Below are positions 16,876 through 26,117 of a stretch of 64,000 nucleotides of DNA, piece after piece. The translations under genes and the position numbers were made by a program. Numbering within the stretch: the stretch's first letter is position 1; each line of letters begins with the position of its first letter. The notes below the pieces were generated by a model, which saw nothing but the letters and a program-made list of their open reading frames with translations, was not told the origin of the DNA and did no database searches. The DNA comes from Larkinella punicea (lineage in GTDB: Bacteria; Bacteroidota; Bacteroidia; Cytophagales; Spirosomataceae): positions 40,910-104,909 of the forward strand of contig NZ_QOWE01000033.1 in NCBI RefSeq assembly GCF_003334855.1, read 5' to 3'.

Positions 16876-18546
16876 ATGCGAACTCTTTCTCTCCCCGCTT
16901 CTTTTTTGAAAGCAATCCTGTGCATTCTGGTTTCTACCCACGGATTGGCGCAAAGCAAAGAAGATTCGCTGAGCCTGAAAATGGATGCCATTTTTAAGGC
17001 CTACAACCGTTTGAATGGTCCGGGTTGTGCGGTGGGAATTATCCGGGATGGGACCGTCATCTTCGAAAAGGGATACGGCATGGCTAATCTGGAATACGAC
17101 ATTCCGATTAAATCAGCGACGGTTTTCGACATTGCTTCGGTTTCCAAACAGTTTGCCGGACTGGCGGTTTCGACACTGGTGCAGGAAGGGAAAATTAAAC
17201 TGGACGACGATATTCGAAACTACCTGCCTGATGTGCCGAAGTTCAACAAAACCATTACTGTCCGACACCTCGTTCATCATACGAGTGGCTTGCGGGACTG
17301 GCCGCAGACCCTGAATTCGGCGGGCTGGCGCTGGGATGAAGTTTTTTCGTTTGAAGACATTATGCGCATGGTGCGGAATCAGAAAGACCTTGATTTCGAT
17401 CCCGGAGCACGCTATTCGTATTCGAATACCGGCTATAATCTGCTGGCTGCGATTGTCGAAAAAGTGAGCGGTCAGTCGTTCACAAATTGGACGCAGGAAC
17501 ACATTTTCAAACCGCTTCAAATGAATTCATCCCGGTTTCAGGATGATTACACCCGGCTCATCAAAAATCTGGCGTATTCGTACGCCTTCCGGGATCGTGA
17601 ATTTGTGAAATCACCGGGCGCTTTAACCGCCTATGGTTCCAGTTCGTTGTTTACGACGGTGCAGGATTTAAGCAAGTGGGTCCGTCATTTTGACCAGCAG
17701 CTTTTGTTGAAAAATCCCATCTATACGGCGATGCTGACCGAAGGAACACTGAATACGGGCGAAAAAGTACCGTATGGCTACGGCCTGGCAAGCGGAAAAG
17801 ACCGGGGATTAAAAACCGTTTCTCATACCGGCAGTTGGGCGGGTTACCGGACCATCATCACCAATTATCCGGATGAAAAGCTGTCGATTATCATCCTGAG
17901 CAATGCCAGTGATTTTAACGTGACCTCCCATTCGTCCGAGGTGGCCAGCGTTTTTCTGAAAGATAAATTCAAATCAGAAGGCAAATCAGCGATCAACGTA
18001 AAGGATGCGCCAACCATTCAACTGGACCCGTCATTGGCCAAAAAATACGCTGGCGTATACCAGTTGGGACCGGGCTGGGCGGTAACGCTTACGCTGGAGG
18101 CAGACCGGCTGATGACGCAGGCCAATGGAGAAGCCAGGTTTCCGACCGAGGCCAAATCGGATTCAGTGATCTGGATTGAGGCTTATGGTGCTTCCATGAC
18201 GTTTGTGCCGGATAAAAACGGCGCGGTTAATTTGCTAAAATACCGTACCATTCAGGCCAAACGAATCACGCCCTGGGTGCCGAACCCCAGCGAGTTGCCG
18301 GTATTTGCGGGTACGTATTACAGCCCCGAACTGGCATCGGAATACAAAATCGACGTGGTCGATGGGAAGTTAAAAATGCACCACATGCGGATTGGCGATT
18401 TCGATCTCGGCGCTGACCCAACCGGAGTCGATCAGTTCAGCGGCAAAATCGGAAGCATCCAGTTTGTGAAGAAGGGACAGAAAAAAATAACCGGATTCCG
18501 GCTGTCGGGTGGCCGGGTTAAAAACATCTGGTTTGAAAAGCGGTAA
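16876..18546 (+). CDS. Serine hydrolase, class C beta-lactamase/DD-peptidase family
   Basis: 556 residues with signal peptide (cleavage after THGLAQ, residue 26). Penicillin-recognising fold: SxxK motif Ser88-Val-Ser-Lys91, YSN at 182-184 and an HTG motif in SHTGSWAGY (third box). The last ~170 residues form a lipocalin-like beta domain (DUF3471 type: YAGVYQLG, FAGTYYSPEL). These enzymes are periplasmic esterases, amidases or D-Ala-peptidases; true beta-lactamase activity is not implied. Convergent with the HxlR gene; a shared hairpin lies between them. Confidence 0.9.
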   Translation: MRTLSLPASFLKAILCILVSTHGLAQSKEDSLSLKMDAIFKAYNRLNGPGCAVGIIRDGTVIFEKGYGMANLEYDIPIKSATVFDIASVSKQFAGLAVSTLVQEGKIKLDDDIRNYLPDVPKFNKTITVRHLVHHTSGLRDWPQTLNSAGWRWDEVFSFEDIMRMVRNQKDLDFDPGARYSYSNTGYNLLAAIVEKVSGQSFTNWTQEHIFKPLQMNSSRFQDDYTRLIKNLAYSYAFRDREFVKSPGALTAYGSSSLFTTVQDLSKWVRHFDQQLLLKNPIYTAMLTEGTLNTGEKVPYGYGLASGKDRGLKTVSHTGSWAGYRTIITNYPDEKLSIIILSNASDFNVTSHSSEVASVFLKDKFKSEGKSAINVKDAPTIQLDPSLAKKYAGVYQLGPGWAVTLTLEADRLMTQANGEARFPTEAKSDSVIWIEAYGASMTFVPDKNGAVNLLKYRTIQAKRITPWVPNPSELPVFAGTYYSPELASEYKIDVVDGKLKMHHMRIGDFDLGADPTGVDQFSGKIGSIQFVKKGQKKITGFRLSGGRVKNIWFEKR

Positions 18547-18549
18547 AAA

Positions 18550-18589
18550 AGGTCGTCGGATGGTCTGGTGTTACTCGTCTGACGATCCT
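18550..18589. terminator. Bidirectional hairpin between convergent genes
   Basis: AGGTCGTCGGA (18550-18560) pairs with CTGACGATCCT (18579-18589), with a one-base bulge. Preceded by A6 (T-run on the minus strand). It overlaps the end of the HxlR coding region by about 20 bp. Confidence 0.65.
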
Positions 18590-18936
18590 TTCAGGATGAT
18601 TTCCCGGTGCAAAACGCCCCATTTCCGCAGGGCTTCAATCACTTCATCCAGCGATTTGCTGTGGGGTGTCAGGGCGTAGGTAACCTTCACCGGGAAGGTG
18701 TCTTCCACCGTCCGTTTCACCAGTCCGTTCATCGTCAGATCCTGTAACTCCTTGGATAATACGCGGTCGGTAATGCCGTGAACCTCCCGGGCTATTTCGG
18801 TGAAACGCTTCTCCCCAAACGATAATGCCACGATGATGGGTAATTTCCACTTGCCGTTCAGCACATCCAGGGCGTCGCGGATGGGTCGTAAAATTCCCAT
18901 GCACTCCGAGTGGTTCAATTCGACGGGCTTTTCCAT
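18571..18936 (-). CDS. HxlR-family winged-helix transcriptional regulator
   Basis: 121 residues from ATG 18936; the frame extends further upstream but that part runs through the promoter. HxlR/MarR-like winged helix: DVLNGKWKLPIIVALSFGEKRFTEIAREV is the hallmark N-terminal region, then HGITDRVLSKELQDL recognition helix and the YALTPHSKSL wing. Single upstream Cys12 (ECMG) is the position used for redox sensing by several HxlR regulators (HypR/YodB type). Divergent from a pirin gene, which it probably represses. Both point to a response to electrophiles or oxidants. Confidence 0.92.
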   Translation of the reverse strand: MEKPVELNHSECMGILRPIRDALDVLNGKWKLPIIVALSFGEKRFTEIAREVHGITDRVLSKELQDLTMNGLVKRTVEDTFPVKVTYALTPHSKSLDEVIEALRKWGVLHREIILKGSSDE

Positions 18937-18983
18937 AATTTCCGGTTCACTATCCAAAAGGATATAGCTATTAAAAAGTATAG

Positions 18984-19018
18984 TACTTACAAATGAATAG
19001 TAAATATAGGTAAATTTG
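18984..19018 (+). promoter_or_regulatory. Pirin promoter with candidate HxlR operator
   Basis: A -7 element TAAATTTG (19011-19018) fits the Bacteroidota consensus TAnnTTTG; a good TTTG -33 box is not seen. Just upstream, TACTTAC (18984-18990) and GTAAATA (19000-19006) form a 6-of-7 inverted repeat with 9-nt spacer, like operators of HxlR regulators. It would block the pirin promoter. Confidence 0.5.
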
Positions 19019-19043
19019 TTTACGAAATAAAAAGAATGCAAAC

Positions 19044-19934
19044 ATGGAAACGCAGCAAGACGTGACGATCCGGCGCAAGCTGGTCAACGTATATACGCCA
19101 CCCGCTCAGCCGGGATTTCTGGGGCCCGACCACACGGCCCGGGCGGTTATTCATAAGAGCTTTGCAGAAAGCGATCCTTTTATCCTGTTGATGGATGACG
19201 TGCTCGATAAAAAGGGTGGTGAGCCGGTGGGCGGACCGCATCCCCACGCCGGTTTTGAAACGGTTACGCTGATCCTGGAAGGCGAACTGGGGGATTCTGA
19301 TCACCGAATGAAAGCGGGCGATTTTCAGATGATGACCGCAGGAAGCGGTATTGTTCATACGGAAACCATCGACCGGAAAACGAGGATGCGGCTTTTGCAA
19401 TTATGGCTCAATCTGCCTAAAAAAGACCGCTGGACTATGCCCCGCGTTCAGGATTTGACGGTAGAGACGGTTCCCCGCGTGTCTGAAACCGGTCTGGAAA
19501 TTCGGCTCTACAGCGGTTCGCTTGCGGGGATTACCTCACCGGTTCAAAATCATGTTCCGGTTATTATTGCCGATATTCAGTTACAACCCGGTGTTAGCAC
19601 CACCCAACAGCTACCGGCTTCTTTTAACACCTTTTTGTATGTAGTTGGCGGAAGTGTTGAAATTGGGGAAGAAGGTAAGTTGTTAAAAGAAAATCAGGTA
19701 GGCTGGCTGGACAAATTTCCCGGAGATGCGCTCAGCGACCTTGAACTAACCGCCGGGGAAACGGGAGGACGGGTTATTTTGTATGCCGGACAGCCTCAGC
19801 ACGATCCGATTGTTTCCTACGGGCCTTTCATTGGCGACACTGAAAGCGACATCAAGGGATTATACCAGGCGTTTCGGCAGGGTAAAATGGAGCATGTGTC
19901 GGTTTTGCCGGAAAATCAGAAGTTTCGGTATTAA
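19044..19934 (+). CDS. Pirin family protein (bicupin)
   Basis: 296 residues. N-terminal cupin with metal ligands His66, His68 (GGPHPHAGFETVT), His105 and Glu107 (GSGIVHTE), the invariant Fe site of pirins; a degenerate C-terminal cupin follows (about 180-290). Some bacterial pirins have quercetin 2,3-dioxygenase activity and others bind partner proteins; the role here is unknown. Divergent from an HxlR regulator. Translation starts 25 bp after the candidate -7 box. Confidence 0.93.
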   Translation: METQQDVTIRRKLVNVYTPPAQPGFLGPDHTARAVIHKSFAESDPFILLMDDVLDKKGGEPVGGPHPHAGFETVTLILEGELGDSDHRMKAGDFQMMTAGSGIVHTETIDRKTRMRLLQLWLNLPKKDRWTMPRVQDLTVETVPRVSETGLEIRLYSGSLAGITSPVQNHVPVIIADIQLQPGVSTTQQLPASFNTFLYVVGGSVEIGEEGKLLKENQVGWLDKFPGDALSDLELTAGETGGRVILYAGQPQHDPIVSYGPFIGDTESDIKGLYQAFRQGKMEHVSVLPENQKFRY

Positions 19935-20096
19935 ACCACGGTATTCGTCTCTGATTTAGAAAGAAAAGAAGGCTGGAAATGGGTAGTTCGTCATTCAGAA
20001 TTCGCTTCGGGAATTGGAAGGACGAACTGCCCCTTTTAAACCGGACTTCAACAAACGGTGTTAAGCAGGTGGATTGTCCCGTAAACCACCGCGCCT

Positions 20097-20933
20097 ATGT
20101 CCCTGTCTACCCCCAAACCGCCTTCCACGCACTGGCGGCTTCGTCTGCACGAGATCATTTTCGAAGCCGATACGCCCGCCGGGAAGGCGTTCGATATTAT
20201 TCTGATCGGGAGCATTCTGGTGAGTGTCATCATCGTCATGCTGGAAAGCATCGGCCGGGTCAGAGCGGTGTATGGGGATGAACTGCACCTTGCGGAGTTG
20301 TTTTTTACAGTGCTGTTTACTGTTGAATACCTCCTCCGGCTCATCAGCGTGAAGCGACCGCTGCGGTATGCGGGGAGCTTCTTCGGCATCGTCGATATTC
20401 TGGCCATTTTGCCGACCTATCTGAGTTTGTTCGTTCCCGGCACCCAGTATCTGTTCACGATCCGTATTCTGCGGCTGCTCCGTATTTTCCGCATTCTGAA
20501 GCTGTCGGCATACCTCTCGGAAGCCACCATTCTAACCAGTGCGTTGCGGGCCAGCCGTCGCAAAATCAGCGTGTTTATCCTGACGGTTCTGTCGCTGGTG
20601 GTTGTGCTGGGGTCACTGATGTACATCATCGAGGGGGAAGAAAACGGCTTCGACAGCATTCCAACGAGCATTTACTGGGCCATTGTGACCCTGACGACCG
20701 TGGGCTACGGCGACCTTTCCCCCCAAACGCCCCTGGGCAAGGCACTGGCGTCACTCGTCATGATCATGGGCTATGGCATCATTGCCGTTCCCACCGGCAT
20801 CGTCACCGTCGAACTTTCGCAGGCAGCTCTAAAGCTAAAGCAAGCCGTTTCATCCCAATCGTGTCCGTCGTGCGGGGCGGAAGGGCACGACTTCGATGCG
20901 GTTTTCTGCAAATACTGCGGAACGCACTTGTAA
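20097..20933 (+). CDS. Voltage-gated-type potassium channel with C-terminal zinc ribbon
   Basis: 278 residues. Six membrane segments of the Kv kind; S4 is arginine-rich (RILRLLRIFRILKL). The pore loop has selectivity filter TVGYGD (201-206). After S6 there is a short cytoplasmic tail with two CxxC pairs (CPSC... CKYC, about 256-276), a zinc-ribbon-like end often seen in bacterial family members. Inner-membrane tetramer expected. The preceding gap (19935-20096) holds a weak imperfect hairpin around 19980-20030 and no gene. Convergent with the TonB-domain gene 10 bp away. Confidence 0.92.
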   Translation: MSLSTPKPPSTHWRLRLHEIIFEADTPAGKAFDIILIGSILVSVIIVMLESIGRVRAVYGDELHLAELFFTVLFTVEYLLRLISVKRPLRYAGSFFGIVDILAILPTYLSLFVPGTQYLFTIRILRLLRIFRILKLSAYLSEATILTSALRASRRKISVFILTVLSLVVVLGSLMYIIEGEENGFDSIPTSIYWAIVTLTTVGYGDLSPQTPLGKALASLVMIMGYGIIAVPTGIVTVELSQAALKLKQAVSSQSCPSCGAEGHDFDAVFCKYCGTHL

Positions 20934-20943
20934 TGGTTTCACT

Positions 20944-21372
20944 TTACCGGCTCCCGTGGATGCTAAAATTGATCGGCAGGTTATACCGACAAGCCACCAC
21001 CTGTCCCCCTTGTTTCGCCGGTGTCCAGGCAGGCATATTTTCGATGAGTCGAATGGCCTCCGCATCCAGTTCTGAACCCAAACCTTTTAAAATTTCCGCC
21101 TTCTCGATCCGGCCCTGCTCGCTGACGATAAAGGTAACGAACACCTTGCCTTCCTGTCCGGCTTTCCGGGCGGTTTCGGGGTAGCGAAGATTCTTCCCAA
21201 TATACTCGCCTAACTTGCTCATTCCTCCTGGAAAAGTGGGTGAATCGTCGACAACTAAATAAACCGGGCGGTCGAATGTGGACGTTGAATCGAGGTTTTT
21301 GGGCTGGCATTGGGCCAGAAGCCAGAGCGTCCCCAGTAGTGAAAGTATGGTAAGGAAAGATTGTCGGCTCAT
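20944..21372 (-). CDS. TonB C-terminal-domain lipoprotein
   Basis: 142 residues. Lipobox ending LLAQC (Cys22), so a lipoprotein. A TonB C-terminal domain follows (about 45-140: FPGGMSKLGEYIGKNLRYP, GKVFVTFIVSEQG, LPINF). It lacks the N-terminal membrane helix and Pro-rich spacer of true energisers, so it may act as a stand-alone TonB-domain protein rather than span the periplasm from the inner membrane. Confidence 0.87.
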   Translation of the reverse strand: MSRQSFLTILSLLGTLWLLAQCQPKNLDSTSTFDRPVYLVVDDSPTFPGGMSKLGEYIGKNLRYPETARKAGQEGKVFVTFIVSEQGRIEKAEILKGLGSELDAEAIRLIENMPAWTPAKQGGQVVACRYNLPINFSIHGSR

Positions 21373-21433
21373 GGAGTTTCTGTTGTGTGGACAACCGAAT
21401 AACCTGAATAAGCAAACGTACTAATTTCTGCCG

Positions 21434-24430
21434 TTACTTGCTCCCCAATTCGCTTAAATACCGGATCAAATCCCGCACATCTTCCTCCGAATACGCATCC
21501 ATCAGTCCCGTCGGCATCAGCGAACCGCTTTCGGTCTGGCTCGCCAGTTCCTTTTTGTTGATGACCCGGTTTTTGGTGGAAGCCGTCGTTTTGATGTGAA
21601 TCACCTCGGCGGTTTCAAAGACCTTGATACCCTGAATGATTTCGCCTTTTTTCGTTTCCACCTGCACCTGATTATAGCCTTCCTTGATGTTCTGGTTGGG
21701 CCACAACACTTCTGTGATGATTTCGCGGGAGGAAAGGCCGCGGCCAATGGCCGACAGGTTCGGACCAATGGTGCCGCCTTTACCGTTCAGCGAATGACAG
21801 GCCGAACAGCTTGGGTTGGCCTGATAAATCAACTCACCGCGTTTCGCATTGCCCTGTTCCTGAATGGCTTTCGCCAGTTTTTCCACGTAATCTGAACTGT
21901 ATTTCCGGGCTACAATCGTCCGTTCTTCGGCCAGCGCATTCAGCCGGGCGCTGAGTTCGGGCGCGTTGATCCCTTTGGTGGCCAGGGCTTCCAGCGCCAG
22001 CCGGGCCTGCGGTTTGGACAGGGCGGTTTTTTCCAGTTCCGCCGTGAGGGCTTTAATCCCGGAACGCTGATCGATCAGGGGCGCGATGGCTTCCCGCATG
22101 GCGTCGACCGAAGCCCCGGAACGCTGCATTTCGGCCACGGTTGCCCGGGCCGCCAGCGCGACGTCGAGTTCGCTGAGACCCTTCAACGACGCCAGCCGGA
22201 TTACGCGGGGCGTTTCGGCAGAACCGACCAGCTTTTGCAGCAACGGCAAAGCCGCCCGGCCGCGCAGTTCGACCAATGCCTTCAAACCTTCGGCCCGGAC
22301 CCGCTGATCGATCTGGTTGTTCATCGCCAAATTATTGATTGTTGCCGCTGTTGAACTGATTTTCCAGGCCCGCGCCAGGTGGATCGCGGCCATGTTGACT
22401 TCGGCGGTTTTTGACGGCAATAGGCTGTTTTTGAGCGAAGTAGCCGCAATAGGAGAGACCGGCCGGACGTCCAGCTTGCTCAGGTTTTCGAGCAAAACCG
22501 CATCGGTTTGCGCCGACGGTTGACTCAACACAAACTCTATATCGGCGGCTTTTCCGGTTTTCGCCAGACTGAGCAGCAGATTCCGCCGGACCTCCGGCGT
22601 TAGGTTTTCGGTGCCGATCAGCTTCCGGTATTGATCCGGCAAATACCACGATGGTGGTAAAACGCTCACAAGCCAGGCCAGGTGCGCCGGTTTTTTGAAC
22701 GCCAGCTTCCCGCTTTGCAAAGCCGGTTCCCACGCATCCTGCAAGGCATAGGCGGTTTTGTTCAGCGCATACGTTAGAAATTTGTCCATGGGCTGGTCCA
22801 GCACCTGAGTTGCCAGCACCATCGCTTCGGGGCGATGAACCGAACTGACCGCTACCAGGGCTTCGAGCCGAACCCGAGCATGGTTGTCGTTGATCAACGG
22901 TTCCAGCACCGCCAGCGGATCAGCCAGCCGGTCGGACCAGCGACCCGCTACGTGGGCGGCATAGGCCCGCGCCCCCGGTTCTTTTCCTTTGGCGAGTTGC
23001 CGGAGCAGGGCTTCGTGGACCAGCTCGTGGCTTTCAAACACGCCGAGGGCTTCCATCAGATGGTGCTCGTAATTCGGGTCTTTCGCGTCTAGTTTTGCCA
23101 CCCATTCCGTTAACTTCGGTCGCACTTCGTGCATCGGTTTTTCGGCCAACAGCCTTTTTACCTGATACCGCACCCAGTGTTCATCGGATTTCAGATGATC
23201 CAGCAAAACCGGGACCGGCTGCCCGGCCAGCTTCGGCGGCTGAACCAGCGGTCGGTCGGTGGCCGTAATCCGCCAGATTCGTCCGTGGGTTTTGTCGCGA
23301 TCCGGGTGCCGCATGGAAGCCTGGTAATGTCCAATAATCGGGTTGTACCAATCCATGATGTACAATGCGCCGTCGGGGCCAACTTTCACGTCGATGGGCC
23401 GGAAACTGCGGCTGCTCGAACTCAGGATCGGGTCGAGCAGCCGGGCCGAATACCCGGACGAATCGTTGGCGACCCGCATCCGCTCAATTTTGTTGTTGTA
23501 ATACCCGGCAATCACAAAGTCACCCTTCAAATCGTCCGGTAAGTGTTTGGTCCGAATAATTTCGATGATGGAACCTTTGATAACGAGCTTGCCAATGGGT
23601 GGGAGCAGGGCGCGCTGGGCGGTTTTGACCAGACCGGGAACGGTGTAAAACAATTCGGGGTCGTTGGCTTTGTGGAACATTTCGCCCCACTCGCCGAAGT
23701 TCATGCCCCACGGATTGACGCTGGCCATTGAGCCATCCAGAAAATTATCGAGCTGACGGCGCAGGGGCCGATACCGCCAGATGGCGGCCCGGTCGGCTTT
23801 TTCAATGCCCCAGGCGGTTTCGACGCGGCTGTAAATGCTATGTCCCTGCGAAAAAAACAACTCACCCCCCGGACTCCAGATAAACGAATTGAGGGTCTGG
23901 TGCGAATCGTGCGTGCCAAAACCCGACATCAGCACCTGCCGCGTGTCGGCTTTTCCGTCGCTGTTGGTATCTTTCAAAAACACCAGCTCGGTTTGTTCGC
24001 CCAGATACACCCCGCCGTGGCCGAGTTCAAAACCGAGCGGCATCATGAGCCCGTCGGCAAAAACCCAGGACGTATCGGCTTTCCCGTCGCCGTTGCGGTC
24101 TTCCAGAACGGTGAGCTTATCGACCGGTTTTTTGCCGGGTTCCAGTTGCGGATACGACGGAATGGTCAGCACCCAGAGTCGCCCTTTTTCGTCCCACCGC
24201 ATGGCGCAGGGGTCGGCAATGCCGAGGTCTTCGGAAGCGAACAACTCGATTTTGTAGCCTTTGGCCAACTGAAACGATTTGAGTTCGGCGGCCACCGAAT
24301 TGTCGGTTTCGGCCGGCGAAACCGACATCGGATTGATTTGGCCAAAACCGCTGAGAGAAAGGAACAGGCTCAATAGGAGCGCAATTCCGGTTGGTATTTT
24401 ACGCAAAACGGTGGTATTGACAAAAGACAT
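21434..24430 (-). CDS. PVC-type haem-binding, propeller/HEAT/cytochrome c protein
   Basis: 998 residues with signal peptide (about 1-31, cleavage near SGFGQ). Propeller of the membrane-bound dehydrogenase type (about 55-400: MRWDEKGRLWVLTIPSYPQ, EDRNGDGKADTSWVF, VGPDGALYIMDWYNP). Long HEAT-like helical region (about 410-830), then cytochrome c with CSACH at about residue 873 and C-terminal IRYLSELG. Periplasmic redox role inferred; substrate unknown. Directly downstream of the DUF1080-SGNH gene (71-bp gap) and of the SusCD pair, which suggests it oxidises a sugar released by this locus. Same architecture as 8559-11096, but with a longer repeat region and no membrane anchor. Confidence 0.9.
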   Translation of the reverse strand: MSFVNTTVLRKIPTGIALLLSLFLSLSGFGQINPMSVSPAETDNSVAAELKSFQLAKGYKIELFASEDLGIADPCAMRWDEKGRLWVLTIPSYPQLEPGKKPVDKLTVLEDRNGDGKADTSWVFADGLMMPLGFELGHGGVYLGEQTELVFLKDTNSDGKADTRQVLMSGFGTHDSHQTLNSFIWSPGGELFFSQGHSIYSRVETAWGIEKADRAAIWRYRPLRRQLDNFLDGSMASVNPWGMNFGEWGEMFHKANDPELFYTVPGLVKTAQRALLPPIGKLVIKGSIIEIIRTKHLPDDLKGDFVIAGYYNNKIERMRVANDSSGYSARLLDPILSSSSRSFRPIDVKVGPDGALYIMDWYNPIIGHYQASMRHPDRDKTHGRIWRITATDRPLVQPPKLAGQPVPVLLDHLKSDEHWVRYQVKRLLAEKPMHEVRPKLTEWVAKLDAKDPNYEHHLMEALGVFESHELVHEALLRQLAKGKEPGARAYAAHVAGRWSDRLADPLAVLEPLINDNHARVRLEALVAVSSVHRPEAMVLATQVLDQPMDKFLTYALNKTAYALQDAWEPALQSGKLAFKKPAHLAWLVSVLPPSWYLPDQYRKLIGTENLTPEVRRNLLLSLAKTGKAADIEFVLSQPSAQTDAVLLENLSKLDVRPVSPIAATSLKNSLLPSKTAEVNMAAIHLARAWKISSTAATINNLAMNNQIDQRVRAEGLKALVELRGRAALPLLQKLVGSAETPRVIRLASLKGLSELDVALAARATVAEMQRSGASVDAMREAIAPLIDQRSGIKALTAELEKTALSKPQARLALEALATKGINAPELSARLNALAEERTIVARKYSSDYVEKLAKAIQEQGNAKRGELIYQANPSCSACHSLNGKGGTIGPNLSAIGRGLSSREIITEVLWPNQNIKEGYNQVQVETKKGEIIQGIKVFETAEVIHIKTTASTKNRVINKKELASQTESGSLMPTGLMDAYSEEDVRDLIRYLSELGSK

Positions 24431-24501
24431 GAGGGATAGTCAGGTTTCAGGAATGTATAAAATTGGGCGTGGGCTGGGTTTTGGGAATTGACTAAATCAC
24501 C

Positions 24502-26094
24502 TCATCGCACCGGAGCCAGCTTGCGTTGTTCGTCTGCAATCCGCTGTTCGGCTTCCCGGATCAGCGGTTCGAACGCTTTCATTTCTTCCGGAAAAATCCG
24601 CCGGTTTTTGTCTTTCCAGTCGTGGCTAAAGGGTTGTGTGATCCGGTCGCCGTTCAGAAACGCCCAGTTGCTCGGTCGCCAGTAGTTGAACCAGAGGACG
24701 TTTTTCGTCAGAATTTCCTTTCGAAGCGGAGCGAGTTGATTGGAAAATTCCTGTGGTTGATACAAGGCTTTCATAATCAATTCTGCTACCAACTGTTGGC
24801 CGTTCGTGTTGAGGTGCATCCCGTTGGTCGTCAAAGACCCAAAAGCAGCCGACGACTGAACCGGGTGAAACAGATCGACAAAACTATATCCTTCGGATTC
24901 CGCCAGCTTTTTGATCTCATACGTGTATTGCTCAACGGGCGCGGTCGTCAACCGATTAGTCGATTTCCCTTCCGGGGTCAGGTGCGAACGGGCGGGTTCA
25001 AACGGAATTGGCGAAAGCAGCACAATGCGCCGGTCGGTTTTCCGGATTTCATTCAGTAGTTTTTGGTACGCAGCAATGAATTTGGGAAGGGCTTTTTCGC
25101 CGTCCAGCGACTCCATTTGCCCGAACTGCACAAACACCACATCGGCGCCCAGGCTGTCCAGATTCTTGCTCCAGCTCCCGAAACCGACATCCCGGAATTG
25201 CTCATACACCGTGTCGCCATCCCAGCCCAGGTTCCAGAGGTGGAGTTTTGTGGTGGGGTGAGCGGCCATAAGCAGCGTTTCCAGAATACCGTCTTTGCGC
25301 ATCGTGGCGATGTTGGTTCCCCCGGCAAACGCGATGACATCGTCCGGGTTAAATTTCAGCGGCAAACTGCTCTGACGTTTGTCTTCCGGGCGTTTTAGTT
25401 GGTCGTTCAACTGTACTTCGGTCATTCCCGCCAGTTCGACTTTCGGATTATGAACCAGCTTGTTGATTTTGTAGGTAACGGTTTGGGGATCACCGCTGTG
25501 GATCTGGAGGGCAATCTGCCCCGAGGCATCTCCGCCGGGGTCTTTGATCGCCACCGCCAGTTTGCCATTGATGGCCGTCCAGATCCGGTCGCCTACGGCC
25601 AGAATTTCGTAGTGATTCCACTGCCCGCGTTTGACGGCTTTCTCGCCCCGGTCGCCCCAGTCCAGTTTCTGCCGACCATGTTCGTGGTACAGTCGCCCCC
25701 AGACGTCCTTCCCCATATCCGCCTGATAGCCCAGGGCCTGCCCCGTTGCGTCGGCCTGTTTGGAGCGAAACTGAATGCCGGCATTGCGGTCGTCCGGTTC
25801 GAGTTTGACGTCGATGCTCAAATAAAAATCGCTCACTTTGACTGACGACCAAAGGAAGCGGTTGTTGGGAACTGGCTGGTTGGCCCGGCCCACAATGGCA
25901 CCGTCTTTCACCGACCAGTATTTCATGTCTGTCGCCGACCAGCCGGCTAAATCTTTCCCGTTGAAGAAGGATTTATCCAGGCGGGGTTGCGCCCAGGTGG
26001 TTACGCCGATCATCCAGAGAATTCCAGTCAATAGCAGAAACCGGTGGCGGTTTGCAGATCGAAAACCGTCTTTAAAGAATTTTGGTGATAACAT
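24502..26094 (-). CDS. DUF1080 (3-keto-disaccharide hydrolase-type) and SGNH-like two-domain protein
   Basis: 530 residues, signal peptide to TTWAQ (about 36). Domain 1 (about 40-220) is DUF1080, a concanavalin-like fold: FFNGKDLAGWSATDMKYWSV, NAGIQFRSK, GQWNHYEILAVGDRIWTAINGK. Members include 3-keto-glycoside hydrolases. Domain 2 (about 255-500) is SGNH/GDSL-like, but block I reads FAGGTN instead of GDS and block III reads FGQME instead of GxND, while the His block NGMHLNTNGQ is kept. The nucleophile Ser is thus absent. Fusion next to a haem-binding dehydrogenase-like gene suggests that oxidised (keto) sugars are cleaved here. Confidence 0.85.
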   Translation of the reverse strand: MLSPKFFKDGFRSANRHRFLLLTGILWMIGVTTWAQPRLDKSFFNGKDLAGWSATDMKYWSVKDGAIVGRANQPVPNNRFLWSSVKVSDFYLSIDVKLEPDDRNAGIQFRSKQADATGQALGYQADMGKDVWGRLYHEHGRQKLDWGDRGEKAVKRGQWNHYEILAVGDRIWTAINGKLAVAIKDPGGDASGQIALQIHSGDPQTVTYKINKLVHNPKVELAGMTEVQLNDQLKRPEDKRQSSLPLKFNPDDVIAFAGGTNIATMRKDGILETLLMAAHPTTKLHLWNLGWDGDTVYEQFRDVGFGSWSKNLDSLGADVVFVQFGQMESLDGEKALPKFIAAYQKLLNEIRKTDRRIVLLSPIPFEPARSHLTPEGKSTNRLTTAPVEQYTYEIKKLAESEGYSFVDLFHPVQSSAAFGSLTTNGMHLNTNGQQLVAELIMKALYQPQEFSNQLAPLRKEILTKNVLWFNYWRPSNWAFLNGDRITQPFSHDWKDKNRRIFPEEMKAFEPLIREAEQRIADEQRKLAPVR

Positions 26095-26117
26095 ACGTTT
26101 TCTGTTGGTTTAGGAAT

